From NCBI RefSeq assembly GCF_014207845.1, contig NZ_JACHLC010000001.1, forward strand, positions 1-64,000: DNA of 64,000 nucleotides, read 5' to 3'. Positions 7,446 through 15,277 of the stretch are shown one piece after another. Under the pieces are notes generated by a model. The model was not told where the DNA came from. It searched no databases and was given only the letters and a program-made list of their open reading frames with translations. Position 1 is the stretch's first letter; each line of letters starts with the position of its first letter. This stretch comes from Chryseobacterium shigense (GTDB taxonomy: Bacteria; Bacteroidota; Bacteroidia; Flavobacteriales; Weeksellaceae). A program made the position numbers and the translations under genes.

Positions 7446-7907
7446 ATATATTCTATAAATTAAAGATAAAAAAATATCCGGTAAAATATCCGCTGGTATA
7501 GACACTTTTTCCGGATATAAACCACTAAAGTTTATCACTAGAAAACACATTTTTTATCAGAAAAAGCCCTTGCAACGGCCTGTAGGCATTCCCAAAGAAA
7601 CTGGAGACACTTTCTAAAGCAGCTGCAGGCCCTTCCGAAGGCAAAACACCCCCTTACCCAAGGGGGTATACAGGCTTCACTAACTGGCTTTGGCCGTTTA
7701 AAAAAAGCCGATGGATACTTGAATAAGGCTCTGGAGACGGTTTATATAGTGTCTTTAGACGGGTAGAGGATTGGGAAAGCCAACTCAGCCTCTACTAACA
7801 ATATGGTTGGTTTTTGTTACGGATAAAAAATTACAGTAAATCTTTATCTTTTCACCGGATATAGGCAAATACTTAATATTTAAAGCCATTATAGCCATTT
7901 TGTTTGG
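7446..7907. other. 460-base intergenic region without a gene
   Basis: No plausible ORF or RNA family is recognised. The middle (about 7560-7830) is clearly less AT-rich than its flanks and contains an inverted repeat CCCCCTT/AAGGGGG (7649-7666) without a T-run. Short repeated words occur (GGAGACACTTT, GGAGACGGTTT, GGCTTTGGCC). It could be decayed mobile DNA or an unannotated RNA. Confidence 0.4.
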
Positions 7908-7915
7908 TATATTTG
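7908..7915 (+). promoter_or_regulatory. -7 promoter box of the M20 peptidase gene
   Basis: TATATTTG matches TAnnTTTG and lies 33 bases before the ATG. Its presence supports starting the peptidase at 7949 rather than at the upstream in-frame TTG at 7904. Confidence 0.5.
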
Positions 7916-7948
7916 TTATACAATCACACAACACAAAATCTTATTACC

Positions 7949-9481
7949 ATGAAAAAATTCCTTTTAATCATTCTCGGAATCGTTGTTATTTTGATTGCCG
8001 TATTATTCATCAAAATGTACACTTACCCCTTTAAAAAAAATACATCAGCAACATCAGACGGTTGGAAGCCTGTAAAAAATGATTCTGCCGTATTGCGTCT
8101 GTCAGGTGGGATCAAGATTCCTACAGTATCTACGGGAAGCCTTGGGGAATTCAATTATGCTCCGTTTGATCAGTTTAAAGCATACCTGAAAACATCTTAT
8201 CCGCTTGTGTATCAGAATACCGAAAATAATGAAGTCAATACCCATGCCCTGGTTTTTCGGCTTAAAGGCAGCAATCCTTCATTAAAACCCATACTTTTCA
8301 TTTCCCATATAGACGTTGTGCCTCCCGGAGATGCCGATGTGAAGAACAAAGAACAGAATATCTTCAGACCCGGTGACAAACCCTTGCCTCCCGTTTCAAA
8401 AGTAGCAGAAGACTGGGATTTTGAACCCTTTTCAGGAGCCGTGGCCAACGGCAGGATTTATGGAAGAGGAGCCATTGATATGAAAGGAATGCTTTTTTCC
8501 CTGATAGAATCCATGAATACGCTGATTAAAAGCAAAAAAACTCCTCAACGTGACATCTATCTGGCTTTCGGTTTCGATGAAGAAGTGGGCGGACAAAAGG
8601 GAGCTATGCAGATTGCAGATTATTTTAAGAAAAAAGGGCTACAGTTTGATACGGTTTATGACGAAGGAGGTCTCATTATGCAGAAAGGAAATATAGCAGG
8701 AGTAGACTCCGACGTAGCGGTTGTAGGTTGTGCTGAAAAAGGTTTTTTATCTGCAAAAATAAAAGTAAAAGGACTTGGCGGGCATTCTTCCATGCCTCCT
8801 ATGGAAAGTGCGATAGGAAAAGCTGCAGTGATCATGCAAAGGCTTGAAGACAACCAGATGAAGCCTGCCATTACTCCGCTCATTAAAGGTTTTTTTGATA
8901 ATATTGGCGGATCTATGCCGTTTACAACCAGGCTGGCTCTTTCAAACCAATGGCTGCTCAAACCCCTTCTTATATCCCAGCTTACCAAAAATAACACCAC
9001 CAATGCCCTGGTGCGTACAACAACCGCTTTAACCATGATGAAAGGAAGCGATGGAACAAACGTACTTTCTCCCGAAGTGGAATTTGTAGTTAATTTCAGG
9101 CTTCTTCCCGGAAATACCGTGAAAGATGTTCGTGAACATATTGCCAGAGCCACAGAAGGTTTCGATGTTGAGGTAGAAGAGATCGACAATACAAGAGAAG
9201 CCTCTGCCGTTTCTCCTTCCAATACAAAAGGATTTAAATTAATAGAAGCCGGAGTCAGAGAAATCTATCCCGGTGCTATCGTGACTCCATATCTTACTAT
9301 GGCCGGTACTGATGCCTATAAATATCAGATCGTAAGTAAAAATATCTACAGATTCATGCCCATCAGGATCAACAGCTCAGAACAGCAGAGCATCCACAGT
9401 ACCAACGAGTATATCAGTATAGAAAATTACCTGAAAATGATCCATTACTTTGAATTCATCATGATGAATTATGACAGATAG
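7949..9481 (+). CDS. M20-family zinc peptidase, membrane-anchored (PM20D1-like)
   Basis: 510 residues. One N-terminal hydrophobic segment (FLLIILGIVVILIAVLFI) anchors or exports the enzyme. The zinc ligands of M20 peptidases are visible: SHIDVVPPG, then GRGAIDMKG, then FDEEVGGQKGA. The long spacing and the closing GTDAYKYQ segment resemble the carboxypeptidase-S/PM20D1 branch, which hydrolyses or makes N-acyl amino acids or dipeptides. The substrate cannot be told from sequence. It stands alone between an intergenic region and an unrelated gene. Confidence 0.85.
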   Translation: MKKFLLIILGIVVILIAVLFIKMYTYPFKKNTSATSDGWKPVKNDSAVLRLSGGIKIPTVSTGSLGEFNYAPFDQFKAYLKTSYPLVYQNTENNEVNTHALVFRLKGSNPSLKPILFISHIDVVPPGDADVKNKEQNIFRPGDKPLPPVSKVAEDWDFEPFSGAVANGRIYGRGAIDMKGMLFSLIESMNTLIKSKKTPQRDIYLAFGFDEEVGGQKGAMQIADYFKKKGLQFDTVYDEGGLIMQKGNIAGVDSDVAVVGCAEKGFLSAKIKVKGLGGHSSMPPMESAIGKAAVIMQRLEDNQMKPAITPLIKGFFDNIGGSMPFTTRLALSNQWLLKPLLISQLTKNNTTNALVRTTTALTMMKGSDGTNVLSPEVEFVVNFRLLPGNTVKDVREHIARATEGFDVEVEEIDNTREASAVSPSNTKGFKLIEAGVREIYPGAIVTPYLTMAGTDAYKYQIVSKNIYRFMPIRINSSEQQSIHSTNEYISIENYLKMIHYFEFIMMNYDR

Positions 9482-9565
9482 GGGCGGATAGAGGTTTGAA
9501 GGTTTGGAAATTATAGTTGATGAGTTGCTGGTGTAAGTTTTTAAAAGTAAATCATCGGGAAAACA

Positions 9566-9612
9566 GTCTGAAATCTTGATTCTTGATTCTTGCTTCTCAA
9601 ATCTTCTCAAAC
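9566..9612 (-). repeat. Fragment of dispersed noncoding repeat
   Basis: On the minus strand the region reads with repeated GAATCAAGAATCAAGATTTCAG, the same wording as the left ends of the repeats at 38483 and 53513. Probably a decayed copy. Confidence 0.4.
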
Positions 9613-9651
9613 AAAAAATATAACACGTCAAGTTTTGTCGCATTACAGCAA

Positions 9652-9659
9652 TAGCTTTG
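9652..9659 (+). promoter_or_regulatory. -7 promoter box of the gene starting at 9681
   Basis: TAGCTTTG fits TAnnTTTG. It overlaps the in-frame TTG at 9657, which argues that translation begins at ATG 9681 instead. Confidence 0.5.
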
Positions 9660-9680
9660 TCATATCAAAATTACAGAGCT

Positions 9681-10382
9681 ATGGAATTGCCGTTTTACTT
9701 AACATTTAAAGAATTTGAAAGCCATTATTACGATACCCTTGAAAAATGGTTTGAAGAATACCACAACACAAGCGAAATTGATTATTTAAAGGCCCTTGCA
9801 GATCTTTACAGTCCTTATCTGTACTACAGCTTTGCAGATGACAGGCTCCTGGCTGATGCCTCTATGGAGATTAAAGATTGCTTTTTCCCTTATCACGAAA
9901 AGATCGGGATCTCTTTCTGCACAAACTGTGAAAATGAAAAGCAGTCCAAAACTACCAAAGGCATGAACCATATATTTGAATGGAAAACCATTACAATGAT
10001 GGAATATGCACAGCACATCCTGGATAAGATCAACAGGCATCTGTTAAAAAACAGCAGCCCTCTGAACGGAAATAAAACAATCCGAGACTGTATCAATAAT
10101 CATGAAATTATTACCTTCAGGGAAGGAGCCGGATATTGTGTAAATTATAATAAGCATCAGGTTGCAGTTCCGTTTTTGAAAGCCTATCTTCCTCATTACG
10201 GGCAGACTGTTGATATTGCGGTGTACAGGGATTTTATTTTTTCTGTCGCACAGATTGCGGAATTCATAGACAGAAAACTGAAAGCTGTGCAGGCTTTTGA
10301 ATACACTATTTATGCTAAACTAAAATCGGAAGCCAAATTCAAAGTACAGATGAGCCATCAGTTCCTGACGATTTGTAACTAA
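9681..10382 (+). CDS. Hypothetical protein, 233 residues
   Basis: I do not recognise the family. The protein is soluble, with no signal peptide or membrane segment. It is rich in aromatic residues and acidic helices at the start (YLTFKEFESHYYDTLEKWFE) and has a CTNCENEK pair of cysteines near residue 85. The layout, with an N-terminal helical half and a second half (AVPFLKAYLPHYGQTVDIAV), is vaguely like RteC-type proteins of Bacteroidetes, but I cannot support that assignment. A separate terminator follows, so it is transcribed alone. Confidence 0.7.
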   Translation: MELPFYLTFKEFESHYYDTLEKWFEEYHNTSEIDYLKALADLYSPYLYYSFADDRLLADASMEIKDCFFPYHEKIGISFCTNCENEKQSKTTKGMNHIFEWKTITMMEYAQHILDKINRHLLKNSSPLNGNKTIRDCINNHEIITFREGAGYCVNYNKHQVAVPFLKAYLPHYGQTVDIAVYRDFIFSVAQIAEFIDRKLKAVQAFEYTIYAKLKSEAKFKVQMSHQFLTICN

Positions 10383-10445
10383 ATTTTGCACCAAACATTC
10401 ATATCTAAATTATATTGATGAAAGCTTTCAACAGCTTTTAAAAAC

Positions 10446-10477
10446 AAATCCCGGCAGAAATCCCGGGATTTTGTTTG
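10446..10477 (+). terminator. Rho-independent terminator
   Basis: Stem AAATCCCGG / CCGGGATTT followed by TTGTTT, 64 bases after the hypothetical gene. Confidence 0.75.
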
Positions 10478-10503
10478 ATTTATCAGAAAGACGGATAAGT
10501 TTA

Positions 10504-10540
10504 AAATAAAAAAGCCTTAAACAACTAAGTTTAAGACCTT
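10504..10540 (-). terminator. Terminator of the tRNA-Ser gene
   Basis: On the minus strand a GTCTTAAAC / GTTTAAGGC hairpin is followed by a run of T residues, about ten bases after the tRNA 3' end. Confidence 0.65.
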
Positions 10541-10550
10541 TATCTTCTTG

Positions 10551-10637
10551 CAGAGAGGAAGGGATTCGAACCCTCGATACAGTTACCCGTATACTACCTT
10601 TCCAGGGTAGCTCCTTCAACCACTCGGACACCTCTCT
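10551..10637 (-). tRNA. tRNA-Ser (anticodon GGA)
   Basis: Read on the minus strand: acceptor AGAGAGG pairs with CCTCTCT, D-arm TCCGAGTGG, anticodon stem CTACC/GGTAG around loop CTGGAAA (anticodon GGA, serine UCC/UCU), a long variable arm (TATACGGGTAACTGTA) typical of class II tRNAs, and T-arm GAGGGTTCGAATCCCTTC. The CCA end is not encoded; the following bases are CAA. 87 bases including the discriminator. Confidence 0.95.
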
Positions 10638-10692
10638 ATTTGAGATTGCAAAAATAGGCTATTTTCTGGAATCTGCAAATATTATTTAAAAA

Positions 10693-11709
10693 TTACTCGG
10701 TAATTTCTCCACAAAGGCTTCTGGTGAAGTTATCTGCGAAAGTTCCGGCGTAATTAGGATTGTCTATCAGGTGCATGGCTTTACTGATAGCACTTTCTGC
10801 TGTCATATCCTTCCCGCTGATGGCCCCGATTCTTGAAAAAATATTGCTGTTTTCATACTTTCCGAACGAAATACCGCCTGATATACACTGACTTACCACT
10901 ACAATTTCAGTTCCGTTATTCCTGATTTCCTCAAGTGTTTCCTGGGTTTTTTCACTGCTGAAAATAGTTCCGGAACCAAAAACCTGGAGAATCAGAACCT
11001 TCATTTTCGGGATTTCTTTAAAGTGGCTCAGATGCATTCCCGGAAAAATTCTCCAGAACAGAACATCTTCAGAAATATGCTCATCTACATGAAACTCTAT
11101 TTCAGGATCACAACGGTAAAGATTTTCCTTGATGATATTTAAGTGAACTCCGGATTGTCCCAGTATCGGATAGTTCGGACTGGCATAGGCGTCAAAATAC
11201 TCAGCAGAATATTTCAGTGTCCTGTTTCCTCTCAATAATTTATATTCAAAATAAACCGCAACTTCCTGGATAACTGCTTCATCGTTTTCATAAAGACTGG
11301 CGTAATAAAGGCTTGTCAGAAGATTTTCCTTCGCATCCGTTCTCAGGTCCCCGATTGGCAGCTGTGAACCTGTCATGATTACCGGTTTCCTAAGACCTTT
11401 TAACATGAAACTTAAAGCAGAAGCCGTATAAGACATCGTATCCGTTCCGTGAAGAATCAGAAAACCGTCATACAGTTCATAATTTTTGAGGATATAATTG
11501 GCAATAACCTTCCATTCCTGAGGTCCCATATCCGAAGAATCCAGCGGTTTTGCAAAAGGATGCACAAATACTTCACATTCCATTAATTTCATCTCAGGCA
11601 TTTTTTCGAAAATATTTCCAAAATCAAATGCGCGGAGGCTTCCGGTTTCATAATCTTTTTCCATACCGATGGTTCCTCCGGTATAGATGAGCAGGACTTT
11701 TCGTTTCAT
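10693..11709 (-). CDS. ansA: Type I asparaginase
   Basis: 338 residues, the usual length. It converts L-asparagine to aspartate and ammonia. The two signature threonine motifs are present: IYTGGTIGMEKD at the N-terminus and LHGTDTMSYTASAL near residue 90. There is no signal peptide, so it is the cytosolic low-affinity type. The family includes archaeal GatD-like proteins, but there is no GatE next to it. It faces away from the SpoU gene, with about 80 bases between the start codons. Confidence 0.92.
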   Translation of the reverse strand: MKRKVLLIYTGGTIGMEKDYETGSLRAFDFGNIFEKMPEMKLMECEVFVHPFAKPLDSSDMGPQEWKVIANYILKNYELYDGFLILHGTDTMSYTASALSFMLKGLRKPVIMTGSQLPIGDLRTDAKENLLTSLYYASLYENDEAVIQEVAVYFEYKLLRGNRTLKYSAEYFDAYASPNYPILGQSGVHLNIIKENLYRCDPEIEFHVDEHISEDVLFWRIFPGMHLSHFKEIPKMKVLILQVFGSGTIFSSEKTQETLEEIRNNGTEIVVVSQCISGGISFGKYENSNIFSRIGAISGKDMTAESAISKAMHLIDNPNYAGTFADNFTRSLCGEITE

Positions 11710-11790
11710 GAATCACTTTTTAGTAAGAAATTGAGCCTCGTTAAGGTTCATAGCTCAAAATTACGTTAATTTGCAAAGATTTGAAAATGA

Positions 11791-12462
11791 ATGGAAGATT
11801 TAGCACAAACTTTTGAATATTTAAAGCAGTTTTTAACAGAGGAGAGATTAGCAAAAATCGAACACTTTTCGCCGGAAAGTTCGGATTTTGTACTTCCTGT
11901 TGTGGAAGATATTTATCAGTTCAGGAATGCTGCAGCAATTGTACGTTCTGTGGAAGCCTGCGGTTTTCATAAAGTGGTTGCTTTGCAGGAAGAATATAGT
12001 TTTGAACCCAATCTTCGGGTTACAAAAGGTGCTGATACTTGGGTTGAAGTGGAAAAACTTCCCAGAAATATGGAGTCTTTTCAGAAAATCAAAGACAGAG
12101 GCTACAAAATAGTCGTTGTTTCACTGGAAAATAATGCGAAAATGTTACCTGAATATGAAATTACGGAACCGATTGCTTTAGTTTTCGGAACTGAAATGGA
12201 AGGCGTTTCCCAGGAAATTCTGGATTTTGCAGATGAAACATTGGCGATTCCGATGTATGGTTTTACAAGGAGTTTCAATGTGTCGGTAGCAGCTTCAATC
12301 TGTATGTATGAATTAAAACAGAAACTGATAAAGTCGGATATTGATTATAAGCTTGATGAAGAAAAATTATTGAAAATGAAGATCCGATGGGCCGTAAATT
12401 CTATACGAAGTGGAGAACAGATATTTGAAAAATATTTAAAAGACCACAATCTTTCCCTATGA
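11791..12462 (+). CDS. TrmH/SpoU-family RNA 2'-O-methyltransferase
   Basis: 223 residues. The knotted SPOUT fold is indicated by the three classic motifs: NAAAIVRSVEACGFHKV, LVFGTEMEGVSQEILDFAD and PMYGFTRSFNVSVAASICMY. The enzyme uses S-adenosylmethionine to methylate a ribose 2'-OH, probably of a tRNA (TrmH-like) because the length and C-terminal helices resemble TrmH (Gm18). The exact target is inferred. Its stop overlaps the next start by ATGA. Confidence 0.88.
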   Translation: MEDLAQTFEYLKQFLTEERLAKIEHFSPESSDFVLPVVEDIYQFRNAAAIVRSVEACGFHKVVALQEEYSFEPNLRVTKGADTWVEVEKLPRNMESFQKIKDRGYKIVVVSLENNAKMLPEYEITEPIALVFGTEMEGVSQEILDFADETLAIPMYGFTRSFNVSVAASICMYELKQKLIKSDIDYKLDEEKLLKMKIRWAVNSIRSGEQIFEKYLKDHNLSL

Positions 12463-13100
12463 ACAGGGCAATTGTTTTTCTCCTGATTGTTTTAGGCAGC
12501 TGCAGCAAAAAAGCAGAGCCGGAGAAAGAAATAGTTGTAAGTGAAAATATCCCGGTACAGCAGGTAGAAGTAGCACAGGAAGAAGATACAGAAACTGTTC
12601 CCTTTTCAAGATCTGTAAAAGGCAACGGATTTGTATATACGCTTCATGGTCTGGAAAAAGCTAACGGATCGATTGACTTTAAATCAATCAGCATATTTGA
12701 GAAAAAGAAGCTCCGCCAGAAAATTATTGTAGATTCAGTATATGTTCTGCACGATTGGGAAATTATTTTCAATGCAGACAAAGATGCCAATTTCGATGGA
12801 TTTAAGGATCTGGAAGTGATCAACTGGGCCGGAAACTATGCTTTCTCATCGAGCTTCTGGCTTTATAATCAGAAAACGAGAAAATACGATCATTACAAAC
12901 CTTTGGATACGATCCAGAATATTGAAATCGATGCAAAGAGAAAAGAAATCAATTCAAATTACCACATTGGCCCGGTTAATACTTACAGCAAAACCTATCA
13001 ATGGGAAAATGGAAAACTTTTAATGATGAGCGCCAGTATTTTTGAGGAAGGGGAAGAAACTCATATGTACCGGAAAAATGGAAAAATCGTTGTAGAATGA
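12459..13100 (+). CDS. Lipoprotein with XAC2610-like repeat region
   Basis: 213 residues. Signal peptide and lipobox FLLIVLGSCSKK give a lipid-anchored protein, with an acidic linker (EEDTET) after the cysteine. The second half has a DKDANFDGFKDLEV segment, an Asp-rich loop that resembles calcium-binding FG-GAP-like and XAC2610-type proteins. It is translationally coupled to the SpoU gene, although no functional link is evident. Confidence 0.7.
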   Translation: MNRAIVFLLIVLGSCSKKAEPEKEIVVSENIPVQQVEVAQEEDTETVPFSRSVKGNGFVYTLHGLEKANGSIDFKSISIFEKKKLRQKIIVDSVYVLHDWEIIFNADKDANFDGFKDLEVINWAGNYAFSSSFWLYNQKTRKYDHYKPLDTIQNIEIDAKRKEINSNYHIGPVNTYSKTYQWENGKLLMMSASIFEEGEETHMYRKNGKIVVE

Positions 13101-13169
13101 TTAGAAGCATAGGATAATCTAAATTTCACTCATTGGCTGCTAACTTCTAATTTCTAGCATCTGACTTCT
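13101..13169. repeat. Short relic of dispersed noncoding repeat
   Basis: GCTAACTTCTAATTTCTAGC followed by ATCTGACTTCTC resembles, in reverse complement, the GATGTCAGATTTCAG wording of the other dispersed repeats in the window. It separates two convergent operons. Confidence 0.35.
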
Positions 13170-13868
13170 CTATTTCATCATATTAAAATAATTCCAGGCA
13201 GCTACAAATATGCCTGCCGTTTCAGTTCTCAGCCTTTGGTTTCCAAGTGAAACAGCCTTGATTTTATGGTCTGCTAAAAATGAAATTTCCTTTTCAGAAA
13301 AATCTCCTTCAGGACCAATGAGAAAAGTAACCTGTTCCAGTAATGGAATATCTTTAAGCTCAGTTCTTTGCAGGTTTTCGTGACAATGAGCTACAAATGT
13401 ATGTTCAGGATCAATATTTTTTAAGAAATCCGTAAGCTTTACCGCATCATTGATAACCGGGAAATGGAACCTCAAACTTTGTTTGGAAGCGGCAACAGCC
13501 TGTTTCCTGATTTTGTCAATATTAATATTTTTACGTTCCGTCTTTTCCGTGATAATGATGCTGATCTCGGAAATGCCCATTTCCACCGCTTTTTCTACAA
13601 AAAATTCAATCCTGTCTATATTCTTTGTCGGAGCAATGGCAATATGAAGTTTCGGGGAGAAATCCGGCAGCCTTTTTTTGATTTCGGAGACTTCCAGACC
13701 TGCTTTCTTTCCTTCAATAATTAATTTTCCGGAAGCAAGATTCCCTTTGCCATCTGTTACATAAATATTTTCGCCATCTTTCATCCGAAGAACCTTTACA
13801 ATATGCTGCTGTTCTTCATCGTTAATAATGACCTTATCACCTGCTATTTCTCCGTAAAATAATTTCAT
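13170..13868 (-). CDS. rsmE: 16S rRNA (uracil1498-N3)-methyltransferase
   Basis: 232 residues, the usual size. It methylates U1498 of 16S rRNA. Family marks are the N-terminal PUA-like part with EEQQHIVKVLRMKDGE, KNIDRIEFFVEKAVEMG in the middle, and the SPOUT knot LIGPEGDFSEKE and SLGNQRLRTETA at the C-terminus. It is the last gene of a three-gene minus-strand operon, overlapping the preceding ORF by ATGA. Confidence 0.95.
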   Translation of the reverse strand: MKLFYGEIAGDKVIINDEEQQHIVKVLRMKDGENIYVTDGKGNLASGKLIIEGKKAGLEVSEIKKRLPDFSPKLHIAIAPTKNIDRIEFFVEKAVEMGISEISIIITEKTERKNINIDKIRKQAVAASKQSLRFHFPVINDAVKLTDFLKNIDPEHTFVAHCHENLQRTELKDIPLLEQVTFLIGPEGDFSEKEISFLADHKIKAVSLGNQRLRTETAGIFVAAWNYFNMMK

Positions 13869-14260
13869 ATATCCTGGCTTAAAAAGGTAACTCCTGTTTT
13901 TATTGTGGTGTATATATCCGTATCACAATCGCGGTAAGTGCAAATAAATATTTCTTCTATCCAACGGCTATTCATGAAAATCAGGTTTAAATATTCCTGT
14001 TTTCTTAAATTATTTTTGATCGATAAATAATCTCCTTCTTTTGGAGTATAAGGAAAACTGAATACATGTTCCGAATTCATTTTTTCTAAAATCTCTTCCT
14101 TCACATCCTGAATATATCCTTTTTCAGAGCTTGACGGGAAATAATCTATAGAATTTTCCGAAGCATCATTTTTTCCTGTGATGGTTTCCAGTACCCAGTA
14201 ATATTTTGAGTTCTTTTTAGAATGGGTTCCCAGTACTTTTTCTTCTAAGAGTATTTTCAT
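13865..14260 (-). CDS. Hypothetical protein between tsaD and rsmE
   Basis: 131 residues with no recognised domain, signal peptide or membrane segment. It begins MKILLEEKVLGTHSKKNSKY, and contains ISI-like beta-strand patterns and a late NSRWIEEIFICTYRDCDTD segment. Both ends overlap the neighbours by ATGA, so it is translated with tsaD and rsmE. That coupling suggests a real gene; a link to tRNA or rRNA modification is only a guess. Confidence 0.7.
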   Translation of the reverse strand: MKILLEEKVLGTHSKKNSKYYWVLETITGKNDASENSIDYFPSSSEKGYIQDVKEEILEKMNSEHVFSFPYTPKEGDYLSIKNNLRKQEYLNLIFMNSRWIEEIFICTYRDCDTDIYTTIKTGVTFLSQDI

Positions 14261-15273
14261 AAGTCATATTTTGCAGTTGCGGAAGTCCTTAGATCGGTAA
14301 ATTCTCCTCTTTCATATTTCAGCTGGGCAACCATTGCAATCATCGCGGCATTATCTGTAGTATATTCAAATTTTGGAATGTAAATATTCCAGCCTAATTT
14401 TTTATGATTATCCTCCATTGCTTTTCTCAATGCAGAATTGGCAGAAACTCCTCCGGCAATGGCCACTTCTTTTATATTTAATTCTTTCGCGGCTTTTTCA
14501 AGTTTTGTCATTAGAATTTCAATGATTGTTCTTTGAACCGAAGCACAAAGGTCATTTAAGTTCTCCTTAATAAAATCAGGATTCTTTTTAACCTCTTTCT
14601 GGATAAAATAAAGAACAGAAGTTTTGATCCCGCTGAAAGAATAATCGTAATGCTCCATTTTAGGTTTGTTGAAAGTAAAGGCATCAGGATTTCCCTCTTT
14701 CGCTAACCGGTCTATTATAGGTCCGGCAGGGTAGTCGAGATCAAATATTTTTCCAATCTTGTCAAAAGCTTCTCCTGCAGCATCATCAATTGTTTTTCCG
14801 ATAATTTCCATATCAAAATAATCCTTCACCAGTACAATCATGGTATGCCCTCCGCTTACCGTAAGACACAGGAAGGGGAATTGAGGCGGCATAGGATTTG
14901 CATCGTCAATGAAATGGGCTAAAATATGGGCCTGGAGATGGTTCACTTCAATTAAAGGAACATTTAAACTCATTGCCAGGGACTTGGCAAATGACGTTCC
15001 TACAAGAAGAGATCCTAAAAGTCCGGGGCCACGTGTAAATCCTATAGCTGAAATAGCATTTTGTTGTATATTTGCTTTAGTAAGAGATTTTTCAACAACG
15101 GGGATTATATTTTGTTGATGGGCGCGCGATGCCAGTTCAGGAACCACACCACCATATTCTTTGTGGATGGCCTGATTCGCAGCAATGTTGGACAGAATAC
15201 AGTTTCCCTTGATGATAGCTGCTGAGGTGTCGTCGCAGGACGATTCAATACCTAAAATTATAGAGTCGCTCAT
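14257..15273 (-). CDS. tsaD: tRNA N6-adenosine threonylcarbamoyltransferase
   Basis: 338 residues. TsaD transfers threonylcarbamoyl to A37 of ANN-decoding tRNAs with TsaB and TsaE. Visible marks: GIESSCDDTSAAI at the N-terminus, metal ligands in VNHLQAHILAHF (HxxxH), the VSGGHT loop, and GGVSANSALR near residue 275. Essential in most bacteria. It is the first gene of an operon with the 131-residue ORF and rsmE. Only four bases separate its start codon from that of tamB on the other strand, so each promoter must lie inside the other gene. Confidence 0.97.
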   Translation of the reverse strand: MSDSIILGIESSCDDTSAAIIKGNCILSNIAANQAIHKEYGGVVPELASRAHQQNIIPVVEKSLTKANIQQNAISAIGFTRGPGLLGSLLVGTSFAKSLAMSLNVPLIEVNHLQAHILAHFIDDANPMPPQFPFLCLTVSGGHTMIVLVKDYFDMEIIGKTIDDAAGEAFDKIGKIFDLDYPAGPIIDRLAKEGNPDAFTFNKPKMEHYDYSFSGIKTSVLYFIQKEVKKNPDFIKENLNDLCASVQRTIIEILMTKLEKAAKELNIKEVAIAGGVSANSALRKAMEDNHKKLGWNIYIPKFEYTTDNAAMIAMVAQLKYERGEFTDLRTSATAKYDL

Positions 15274-15277
15274 AATA

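Noticed and set aside
7904..7948. Longer M20 peptidase start (TTG)
   Set aside because: It overlaps the TATATTTG promoter box, and the ATG at 7949 gives a proper membrane anchor.
10428..10631. Minus-strand ORF of 67 codons
   Set aside because: It reads through the tRNA-Ser gene and two hairpins; a classic false ORF over a class II tRNA.
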